Below are positions 26,501 through 38,500 of a stretch of 64,000 bases of DNA, in pieces. The stretch is from Aphidius gifuensis (Eukaryota > Arthropoda > Insecta > Hymenoptera > Braconidae). Numbering within the stretch: position 1 is the stretch's first letter; each line of letters starts with the position of its first letter. The DNA lies in the NCBI RefSeq assembly GCF_014905175.1, contig NC_057789.1, positions 15,304,876 to 15,368,875 on the forward strand. Direction: 5' to 3'. A program made the translations under genes and the position numbers. Below the pieces are notes generated by a model. That model was not told where the DNA came from and did not search any database. It saw nothing but the letters and a program-made list of their open reading frames with translations.

Positions 26501-29500
26501 TATGTAAATGACGACCAATGAAATGACTGGAAGCAGCGTTATTCATCAACTTTTTATAAAAGGAAAATAAGTAATAATATAGTTTTATATACAATAAAGT
26601 ATATAAAACTTTGTTGCACCGAGTATATTTTTTTTTAAATTTGTTTTAAGAAAATTTGTCAAATTCATAAAAGCCGCGAACTTCTCATATTGACTATTTT
26701 TTATTTAATAAATTTTTTATGTAAAAATTATGAATCATGATTCATGATATATTATTTGGTATATGTCATAATTAAAAAAAGAAAATTATCGTCGATAATG
26801 TCGATAATATACGATACGATACGACAACGCCTATAACGATACGATAATAAGACGACACGATAATTTGATTTTTTGTCGAATTTCTAGACGACACGTTACG
26901 ATAACGACAATCAACTTCTACGACACGATACGATAATCAGCTAATTATCGTATCGTATCGTATCGCGGCATCTCTAATGAGGAGTCAAAAAATTGACTTT
27001 AATTTTTACCTGGGAAATAAAAGAAAAATTACTATGTGAAGTAGGATTGAACCACTTTAATGACGTCAGCTATTATTTTTACTACAGCACTACAGTGATT
27101 TTTGCTGTGGATTTCTCTCCGTGTACTTAGGTTACTTAGGTTGTTTGAATACTATTATTATATTAATAGATTGATTAAAAAGAAAATTAAAAGAAAATTG
27201 TATATCACCTCAGTTAAGGCTTTTTTGTCAGCAACTTTCGCACTTTGAAGTAGACGAATTACATTTTTCGCACCTTCCACCACAGCTGCTTCAATCCGCA
27301 ATCTGTGTCGCAGCTCTTCCACTCTTTCTTCCAGGGCAAGCTCCAAACTTGGTTCGTATTTATCTAGCACATGAAACATAAACATAATATTTTTAGAAAT
27401 TATCGCAACGGCAACATGGTGTTTCTCTTTTCTGTCCACACAGACACTGACGTAACTAAACATCATTTATTTTGCCGGTAATATCGTTTTTGTTGATTGA
27501 GTAAAGTAAAAATAGTTATGCTATTTAGAAAAAATTGTTATATACTCCAAACAAAAAATGATAGATAAACAACAGTAGTTTATATATTCAGTTTAACAAT
27601 TTTTATTATTCAACATAACGAAAATTATAAAACCATTAGTTAAGGTTCGTGTTCTGGAATTTTATTGGTTCCACTTCTAATTTGAATAACATTACTAATA
27701 TTTCGTGAAGAGGTAAGGGATTTTCTTGCCCGAGATGAAAAAATTAAGTATTTAAAAAGTATAGGGTTGTGTGAATATTTTTCGGTATTCGATCGGTATT
27801 TCAAAAATATAAATGAGGAGTTGAAGACAGATTCCCAAACATGATTGTCCCTGAAAGATATTTTTAATATTCGAGTATTCTAAAAGTGTTCAAAAAGTAT
27901 TCGGAAACTCCAGTTTTTGAACTTAAAAAAGGTTTAATATCATAGCACCGTATTATATTAATAAACTCCGATTATTTTTGGAGTTAAATAATTTATCTAT
28001 GAATTAATTACAGTATAATCTCTCTATAGTGACATTCTCTATAGTGACAATGAGCGTGAGCGTAAGAGAATTTTTTCCCCCGCTACAGAATGCCCCTATC
28101 TGTGTTGGTGTATATCAGTGTGCCCCCACGGAAATATTTCATAAAATTTTTATATAATCATTTTATAAAATTATTATAAAATTTGGCCAAACTTGTTAAG
28201 AAGTTGTTATAAAAATTTTACAAAATTTTTTGAATTTTTATCACCTCCCCCCCCCCCTCCCCCGTGAATTGATTTTTTTGAAAAATTAACTCAAATTTTA
28301 AAGAAATAAAAAATAAATCTTTCGTCGGGATTTGACCCGGGTCTTTTTGGTTGTGAAGCAAGTACTTTACCTCGAAGCCAGAATTTTTATGGTAGATTTT
28401 TATTAAAATATACATAAGAATATGACTATTCTAAATTCTTTTACTCTGCTGTTTAATCACAATTCTATTATTGACTTTCATTCAAATATAGAAAATTTTA
28501 TCAGCTCTTTGGTCATAGTTGAATGGGAAAGAAAGATAAAATCGGGAATAAAACAGCAAAGTAAAAGAATTTAGAATAGTCATACTCTTATGTATATTTT
28601 AATAGAAATCTACACTGAGAAAAAAGTTTCCGTAGATCAAGAAAGAGTTCACTTGATTTAAGTGGCACAAATAAAAACCGAATAAAAAAAAAATTTTTTT
28701 TAAATAAAAATATTTTCACTAAATTCAAGTATATTGATTCTTCAATATCAAGAAACTATACTTGCGTTAAAAACTTTGAGGATTTAAAACAAAAATGGAA
28801 TTTCCTTTTTTAAAAAAATAAACTGTTAAATAAAAATATTTTCACTAAATTCAAGTGTATTGATTCTTTAATTTCAAGAAACTATACTTGCGTTGAACAC
28901 TGTGAGGATTTAAAACAAAAATGGAATTTCCTCTTCTAAAAAAATAAACTGTTGAATAAAGTAGAAGTTTGTTCATTGTCGAAGATTATTAACTCGGATT
29001 AGATTTATATGTGCTTTCTAGACGTGAAAAGATTTTTAGTGTCTGTTCTTAAATTCTTAGATAAAAAAAACTTTCTTTGGAAAGGGTTTTTTTGGAAAGG
29101 GTTATATACTTAATTTCAAAAATTTCATTGCTGAGAGTTTTTTTTTATTTTCTTTCAATTTCTTCAATTCCTCCAATTAAAAAAATTTTTAAGCATATTG
29201 TAAAAATATTTGCTTGTAAATGTAAAAACAAATTTTCATAATGAAAGAGCCTACACTTAATTCAAGTGGAAGTTTTTGATTTTCAACAATTATACTCTTG
29301 TGTTGAATTGAAAATTTTTGAAATATGTTTCAAAGTTTTTAACAAAAAAAAAAGGATTTTTTATTTTCACTGAGTATGTGTTTTTTTTCACTGAAGTATG
29401 TGAGTGTTTTTTTTTTTGTTTCTAATTATCCTAACCGAGATCCGAACCTACATCGACCTAAACCTATCTAAACCTATCGTCCTAAAGCCAGTGCGTTATC

Positions 29501-32500
29501 CCCTAAGCCATCGCGCGTATATATAAAAGTGGAAATTTTCATCCTTATTAAGAATGACCTTCAATAAAAATCAAACAATACATTGTTTGGATAATAAATT
29601 AAATGAATGAAGAGATAAACAAATGAAAAAAAATTAAGAAATAAATGAGCTTAGAAAATTAAAATAAAAAAAAAAATTAAAATAATTGTAGCGAATGACT
29701 GAAAGTAATATAGACTACAAATTGATTTATTTGGCATTCTTTTACAAGTAACATTTGCCAATAGCTCTTTTATTGATTATTAATATAAAGTTCATTTATT
29801 AATTGATAAAAAAGCCATTGGCAAATGGTTCTAAAAAAAAAAATGTTAAGTATTATTAATTTAAATAAACAAAAAGCTATAGAAAAAATTTTAGCTAAGG
29901 AAAGGAAGTTGCCACATGTTAATTTAAACGAAATTAATTTTGCCAAAGAAATACACATGCAGGCAACATCCTTTCCTTGGCTAATATTTTTCCCATAGCT
30001 TTTTATCTATTTAAATTAATAAATGGTCATAGGAAAAATGGTAGCTAAGGAAAGGAAGTTGTCACATGTTAATTTATACGAAATTAATTATGCCAAAGAA
30101 ATAAACATGCAGGCAACATCCTTTCCTTAGCTAATATTTTTCCCATAGCTAGCTTTCTATTTATTTAAAGTAATAAATGGTCATAGGAAAAATGGTAGCT
30201 AAGGAAAGGAAGTTGTCTGCATGTTTATTTCTTCGCCAAACTTAATTTCGTATAAATAAAATAATAATAATATTTATTTAAATAAATAAAAAGCTATGGG
30301 AAAAATATTAGCTAAGGAAAAGATGTTGTTTACCTGTTAATTTCTTTGGCAAAATTAATTTCGTATAAATTAACATGTGACAACTTCCTTTCCTTAGCTA
30401 CCATTTTTCCTATGACCATTTATTTATTTAAATAAATAAAAAGCTATGGGAAAAATATGAGCTAAGGAAAGGATGTTGCCTACATGTTAATTTCTTTGGC
30501 AAAATTGATTTCGTATAGATTAACATGTGACAACTTCCTTTCCTTAGCTACCATTTTTCCTATAGCTTTTTATATTTTTAAATAAATAAAAAGCTATAGG
30601 AAAAGTGATAACTAAGGAAAAGAAGTTGTTTACCTGTTAATTTATATAAAAATAATTTTGCTAAACAAATTAACAGGTAAACAACATCTTTTCCTTAGCT
30701 ACATCCTTTTCTTAGCTACTATTTTTCCTATAGCTTTTCGTTTAAAATGTTTTCGTAGATCAAGAAAGAGTTCACTTGATTAAAGTGGCACAAATAAAAA
30801 GCGAATAAAAAAAAAAATTTTTTTAAATAAAAGTATTTTCACTAAATTCAAGTATATTCACTAGATTCAAGGGAACCTGGCCTTGCGTTGATTTTTTTTA
30901 CACTTGACTTCAGTATTATGTCATTGTTTTTAAATGCCTTAACTTTTTATTACGAATAAATTTTATATCATTGAATAATTGCATTTATTCATTCAAATGC
31001 ATTCAATAAATATTTAATTATATATTTTTTATATTGAAAAGTTATTCAATAGTTTATAACTATTCAAATTAAAAGTAAAAATATTTCAGTTTAGTTTTTT
31101 TTTTTTCTTTACGGAGCTAGTGAATATTATTCGATCACCAGAGATATTCCACTTGATTCAAGTGAAATAAGCTTCGTGTCGAGTTCTCATGCTCTTCATT
31201 TTCGTATTTTTATTACTATTCGAAGTATTTTATTTTTATTATCTATAATGTTTATTTTCGGCCAAATTAAGTTTTTTATTAAAGGGGGGGGGGGGGGGAA
31301 TGTGATAAAAATTTTTATAAAATTTATATAAAAATATATATAATTTTATATAAACTATTATATATAATCGTTATATATCAATTTTATATAAATTATATAT
31401 TTTTTTTCCGTGTGGGTCATTACTTTTAGCTCTCTAACTGACTGTACGACAAAAGAACCATTAACTGAAATGAAACTATAGGAAATACTTACGTCACAAG
31501 TAACATAGATGTGGGAGCAAGTATTTTCCGGTGAGATAAGTATTCAATAGGGAACCATACAGCGAGCTATTGTGACCAGGTCTTATACTTGCGTAGCCAT
31601 TACAATAATAATATATATCTCAATCATATTATGATTATTCACAGCGATCCATCGTAAACTCAAATCACATACATACATTATGATGTAGTAGTGTTATAAT
31701 AATAATAATTATAATTATGAGAGAGTAATTCAGAGATCCAGCGTGATCATTACCCAGGTAGGAAGTGACGACGGGCACAAGCCTGGGACAAGCCTGATTA
31801 CCCGGCTCTCGGGCCTGTGTCAAGCCTGTGTCAAGTCTGGAATGTTCACGATGTATTTGCTGGTGTCGAACTAGTGTATCGGGCTTGACACAGGCTTGTG
31901 TTGCCAGACTTGGCACAGTCTTGTGTTCCCAGGCGTGACACCGGCTTGCAAAAAAAATTTTAAAAAAATATAAATAAACAATTATTATTAATTTATTAAT
32001 TTGTCATTATTTTTTTCGCGATAAAATTTGAATTAACGATGATTATATGAACGAAAATGAACGGCATAACGGGGGATCGATCCTAGGTCTCTCACGTGGA
32101 ACTCCAATGCTCTATCAAGTCAACCACCAGGGTATCCATGAATGAGTCAGTCAAAATTTTTTATATGAATGAATTCATTCGAGAGTCAATACACAGTCCT
32201 TGTAAAAGCCTGGCACGATAGTCAAAACCTAATAATTGTTATTTAAAATTTCTATTTACACTTTATAGATCTAATTAATATAATTTTTTTTTTTTAATTG
32301 AATATATGCACAAGTCAAGTCCCGTGTCGGGCTTGGTAAAATGGGCTTGACACAAGGCTCGTGTGAGGCCGGGGAAAACAAAAAAAAACAGGCTAGACAC
32401 CAGCTTGGACTATTGAAGCCTGTGTGAGACGGGGAAAAACAACGGGGACAGTCTTGTGTCAAGCCTGTGTTTACGAGGCTCGTGTGAGGCCGGGAAAAAC

Positions 32501-35500
32501 AAAAAAAAAAGGCTTGACACCGTCTTGGACTATTGAGGCATGTGTGAGGCCGGTTGAAAACAACGGGGACAGTCTTGTGTCAAGCCTGTGCTCCCAAGGC
32601 TTGATACACGACCCTCGCACAGTTGTTCGAGCCCGAGAACTCCTACCTGGGTTAGTATTTGTACGTCATTGGAAATTTGGGCAAAGTTTTACTGTGATAT
32701 TACATCTGATAAATAGAGAACCACACAAAATATCCAAACAAAGTAGAGAGAACCAGTAGTAAACCATAGAGAGCCAGTCAAGAGAAGGTAGTGAACCTTC
32801 GACAGCCAGACAAGTTGTGTCGTCATGGTAAAATGCTAAGCAGGCATATAGCACTACGTGTGGGCTTATTTTATCCCTAATTAAAGATTTTTCTCATGCA
32901 CAGAGACCTTTTTTGCGTTTGAGTGAAAGGAGGGAAAAATGTGGATTTGATAACAATGATATGTTGAGGATATCTAATTCCCTGTATACCTTAAACTAAC
33001 CTGATTCTATCTTACGGAAGTGATTGGGATATATCATTGGGGAAACCTCAAAGTAACCGAAATCCGACTCAAGTTATTGAACGGTTAAATAACGGTTACA
33101 GCAAGCTGGTTTTCGGTTCCCATAACCTCAGAATAACCATTATATAACGCGGTTAGAGACAGTTGTTTTTGCGCACATTGCAACTGTCAGGTAACAGTTA
33201 TCCAACCACGAAGAAATCTTATAAAAACTTAACACCAAAATAACCTGATTCTAACCTACGAAACGGGTTGAGTCGTACTGTTAGGGTTATGTTACATATT
33301 ACGAATTGTGAATCATCAAATCAAATGTGGTCTAAATTACATGAAATTTATGACGATAAAAATAAAGCAAGCATGTATATGTTGTCTAAAGAATAGTATG
33401 CACTTGCTATGACTGAAAAAGATGATATAGAACGACACATTGGCAAAATACAACAACTAGCACATAAATGAGAAGCTATGGGTAAAAAGCTACATGAAAC
33501 AATGATTATTATGAAAATATTAGTTAGTTACCACCATCTTATAGACATTTAAGTACAGCATGGAAATCAACAAACAAAGCTGAACGTAAATTAATAAACT
33601 TAGTATCACGTTTAAAAATGGAAGAACAAAAATTACAACCAATAATATTAAAAGAACATGGTGAAGCTTGAGTTGTAAATGAATATAACAATAAAACATG
33701 GTGTAAAAAGGATGGGCATCTTGCAAAATATTGCTATTTTAGAAGAAACAAAAATAAACAAAATAATAATAATCATAACAATGATAATAATCAAGAAAGA
33801 CGATATAATAATCAGTGTTGGGTAGGGATGAAACCCATTGTAATTTACAATGTAATTTACATGTAGTTTACATGTAATTTACACCTTGTTTTGTACATGG
33901 TAAATTACACGACTCGCGCGCTTCGCCGTGGAGAGTCTGGAACTTAGTATTTCGTAGCCATTTTGCAAACATATGTTTAATGTTTTCATTACTCACGATG
34001 TTTATTGTTATTTGTTGTTATTCTTATTATTATTATATTCTTTAATTAAAATTAATTTGTTCTTGTATTATATTAAAAAAATTGTAAACAATGTCAGGTG
34101 GCAGGCCATCACATAATTATTGGGAAGAAGGGAGTTTTCGTCGTATCATTGATAGAAAAAATCACAAAAAATAAGAAAGCATATGAATTGTGCTTATTTT
34201 GTAATTCATTTTGTAATTAGCAAAAGATAGATGAAAAAAAAACACAGGTAAATAAAAATCGCTGTATACATTCTCAGTAAATTAAAGAAATATTTACAAT
34301 TATTTATTTTTACTGTATTTATTAATTTAGAAATAGTTGCACGAAAAACAATCTGACACCCAGTTCCAACATCTTGATTTTGTCTGGTGATAAAGAAAAT
34401 AACAGCAATGATGCTGGTCTAAAATTACTTGATAATACTGAGCAAAATATTGAAATTATAAGTGCATCAAGTGATCCTTTAATAGTTAATGATAAATCTC
34501 ATGCTGATAATATTTCATTTGTGAATTGTCATTCTTTTCCTATAGAACAAGAAAAAGATTTTCTAGTCTTCTTGGTAGCATGAAAATGAGCTCTATTGTC
34601 ATAGAGTACATTTCATACAGAACTCTGACAAAAAGTTTTTGAAGCGCCACCATCGGAAAAAAAGCCCTAAAGACATCCTCTGAATACGGGTGCAGAAATT
34701 ATCATTTTCTTGGATCTTCAAGATAGCAGCAAATACAGGTTGATGATTCAACAATTTAAAAAATTCTCATATGCAGTCAAACTTCTCTATAAGGTCCCTC
34801 CGAATAATGTCGTTGACCGAGAATACCTGTCTCATGGTAGTCCATTAGACCCATAACACGTTGCACTTATTGGCTACCATTTTAATTGTCGGCGAGCGAT
34901 AATCGATAATTTAGACAACTCATAATTACATGATTTTTTGTCAAATACTTTTAATTTTATTATATTAACCTAATTTTGAAATGGCTGCTTAATTAATTGT
35001 CATCCGACCGAGATATTAATTTTTAAATATTGAAAAAAACACGAATTTTAAGATACGTTAAAAATGGTAGCCGAGTTAGGTTATTTTTTTTCAATGTATT
35101 TTAAATATAAAAAAAAAATGGCTACCAAAGAAATAAACTCCCAGTTGACTGCCAAACTCCCCACCACTCTATTATTCTCGCGCCACTCTGTAATCTCCAT
35201 ACCGCTCAGCCCCCGCATTACTTGACAATTTCAATTTTATTATTTGATTTTTAATAATTTTTTTAACCACTTGAACAATGTTTTTTTTTGGTAGCCATTT
35301 TTTTTTTATATTTAAAATACATTGACAATAAATAACCTAGCTCGGCTACCATTTTTAACGTATCTTATAATTGAGGGTCCGGATGCAATAACTCGCCGAG
35401 CGCTCGAAGTCAAGAAAACGCTATGTTGCTGTGGGTGAAAAATAGGAAAAATTAAAATTGAAAAATAAAAAAAAATAAAAATACAGTCGTCGATAGAATT

Positions 35501-38500
35501 AAAAAATACATAATTTTCTTCAAATAAATTTTTTTTTATAATAATTAGTTAACGAGATAAAAAATATAAACGAAATTTTTTTTTTCGAAAAAAATACTTT
35601 TTTTCAATAATATAACTCAAGATAACTTCTTTAAAAATTAATAAATTAACTTGAATTTTTTACTGTAGCTTCATTATAAGCTACCGATTGCAACAGTATG
35701 ATCAAAAAATGTATTTATTAATATTGTTTAATTTTTATTATATGATTGTTTAATGTCGATGAAAAATTCAATTTGTCTAACTTTGAATGAAAAAAGAGTC
35801 AGAGAAATTTAATAATTGAGTAACTTGTCAGTGGCAATATTGTTAAGCAGTATATCAAGAAGTTTTATAGAAATTTTTAGATATTTTTATCAATTATTGA
35901 CTGAGTTATTAATTTAACAACAAATTGCGCGCATACTGTTTGTATTTATATGGATATACAGGCGCGTGAACATAGGCGTTCGCGAGAGAGGAGGCTGACG
36001 ATCACGCATATATAGCCGTAACGGTAGCTCGCAATTTGTTGTTAAATTGATAACTCAGTCAATAATTAATAAAAATATCTAAAAATTTCTATAAAACTTT
36101 TTGATATACTGCTTAACAATATTGCCACTGACAAGTTACTAAATTATTAAATTTCTCCGACTCTTTTTTCATTCAAAGTTAGACAAATTGAATTTTTTAT
36201 TGACATTAAACAATCATATAATAAAAATTAAACAATATTAATAAATACATTTTTTGATCATACTGTTGCAATCGGTAGCTTCTAATGAAGCTACAGTCGA
36301 AAATTCAAGTTAATTTAATAATTTTTGAAGAAGTTATCTTGAGTTATATTATTGAAAAAAAGTATTTTTTTCGAAAAAAAAAAAGATGTGTGTTATTGTA
36401 CGCACAGGAAAGTGAAACTTCTTCAGTAATTCTAATAAATAGTAATTGAAAGATCTCTCGTTGCATTAATATATTTTTGACTAGTTGTCTTTTTCGCTCT
36501 CATTCCGAGTGAACTATTATGTTCATTCAGTCATTAACAAATATGATAGAAATTTTTAAATTTATTGATTAGTTATAATATTAAGGTTCTATGTAAATGA
36601 AATTCTAATTTAAAAACTTAACACAGAATATAATTTTATATAAATATTTATTTATTGAACCACTAGTCAGCTGAACACTTCTATTTCTATTTTATGTATA
36701 CATTCATTCTGTTTTATGTATATATTCATGAAATACTGAGTTTTTTCAGTTGCTCTTTTATCTTCAGGATTTTTGTCGGCATGATATCTTTTAATATTTT
36801 CCCGATATATCAACTTTAGATGACTTAAGCTTTCAATATTTTTGAATATTGAGTCAATTTCAGCCTCGTAATCTGACATGTTACAGCCTGAAAAATATAA
36901 ATAAAATCAATACAAATTATAATGGAAATAAATTTAATTTTAATTTAGTAGCTATCTCTTCAATATTTGAATAAAAAAAAAAGACCTGGTAACATTTGTT
37001 GGGTCATGTGGCCAGCGTTACCTGTTGAAAATTGAAAATTTTCAATACTCCGGCTAGGGCCATTGTTATTTTTATTGCTTAGACATATTTTAACCGTTAA
37101 TTAACGAAAACATTATTCATATTTAAAAGAAAGGCAATAGAGTTTTTCAAAGCTTTTTTTAGAGCCTCATAAACATTTTATTTCAACTCTATGATGACAT
37201 TTTTTGGTCCGTTTTTTTTATTTTTTTTTCGGCGAGCCATAACTTTTGTTATAATCAAGATAGGGAATTCGTATTAGGCTCAAATTATGCGCCTAAAAAA
37301 AATCTAGTGACGGCATTACGGTTTTTTTTTTCTCTCAATAACAGTTTAAAACTTAAGACTTTAAGACTAGTCTCGGTCTCGCATGCGTCGTCTCGCGAGA
37401 CCGAGACCGAGACCGAGATCTCCTTCAGTCAATAAAACGATACCGATACCGAGACCGAGAGTATCGACTGAAAGTCTCGCCGGTATCGCGATCGCGAAAG
37501 ATCGAATTTTTTTTTTTTTTTTTTCTTTCTCGTAACGAATCGTATTGAAAAGAAGAACTGTTATGCAGTACAATACTGCACAGTAAGACATTGACGCTAC
37601 AGTCACAACGAGATATCTACAAGCCTTATGTACCTATGAAAATTGTAAAGTTACGCCAATTATATTTTCCTAAACTGATATTTTTTGTATCTGATATTTT
37701 AAAAGCAGTATTTTACTTCGTGGAAAGGGAAAAATACATATCAATGAAGAGAAAAAAAGAAAAAAATCTATTATTTGTTTATGAAATTTCTAAAGTCTTT
37801 TGTCCAACTACTTCATTGATTTTTAAAATTTAAAGTTTCAACTTCGAACATTCTTTCTTTTTATATTTTTTCGGAAATATTATTTTAGAAATTCTAAAAA
37901 TTATTAAATTATGTTATAATGTTGTATGATTTAATTTATCAATTTTATTGATATAAAATATTAATTAAAATAATTCAATATTTATTTTAAAATATTGAAT
38001 AATATAATATTAATTGTTTTTATTTCATATGAATTTTTAATAAAATATTTATATATTATTCAATCATTTAATTCAATTTAAATGATTGAATAATATATAA
38101 ATAAACCAATTGGTTTCTATTCTTTTATATTTTACTTAACGAAAAAATATTAGTATAAAAGCGAGACCCGGCGATACTTGCGAGACGAGACCGCGACCGA
38201 GACCTGGTGCGAACGAGCGAGACCGGTACCGAGACTCGCTGAATCTCGTCTCGTCTCGTACCGCATGAAGCCCTAACAGTTTTTGAGCAAAAAAATTAAA
38301 TATCCGAATTTTTGTCAAATTTTGAAGTTTTTTTTTTTTTTTCTCAAAAACTATTATAGATAGGGGAAAAAACCCATTAAGCGGGCGATAGAGTTTTTTG
38401 AGACGAATAATATGAGCCTTATACGAATAGAAGTCTCTCTTTTGATTTCGCGTTGAGTTATTCATTGCGCCGTTTTTAAGTTTTTTTTCGGTGAGCCATA

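Larger units (their letters stand above)
24583..27014. mobile_element. CCCAGGTA-ended element with GACGTCAAATTG words, interrupted twice
   Basis: Ends CCCAGGTA...TACCTGGG with AAA on each side. The interior retained at both ends repeats TTGACGTCAAATTGACGTC-like words. It is interrupted by a GATGGCGT-ended insertion (about 24725-25045) and by the hAT-like element at 25128-26976. Confidence 0.65.
28125..31416. mobile_element. Outer foldback with facing C and G tracts, host of nested elements
   Basis: Left CCCACGGAAAT followed by ATAAAATTTT-rich arm and a C tract at 28247-28263 pairs with a G tract at 31284-31298, a TATAAAATTT-rich arm and TTTTCCGTGTGGG. Between lie a tRNA-like sequence, a 220-base palindrome and the CACTGAGAAAAA-type element with its hairpin array. 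Confidence 0.55.

Noticed and set aside
28010..28060. pogo/Tigger transposon end (CTCTATAGTGACATT)
   Set aside because: Only one end-like motif is present, with no partner or transposase.
36667..36879. An extra Pkn exon
   Set aside because: Exons 3 and 4 join in phase without it (a G plus AT codon), and J-like sequence has no place in PKN proteins.
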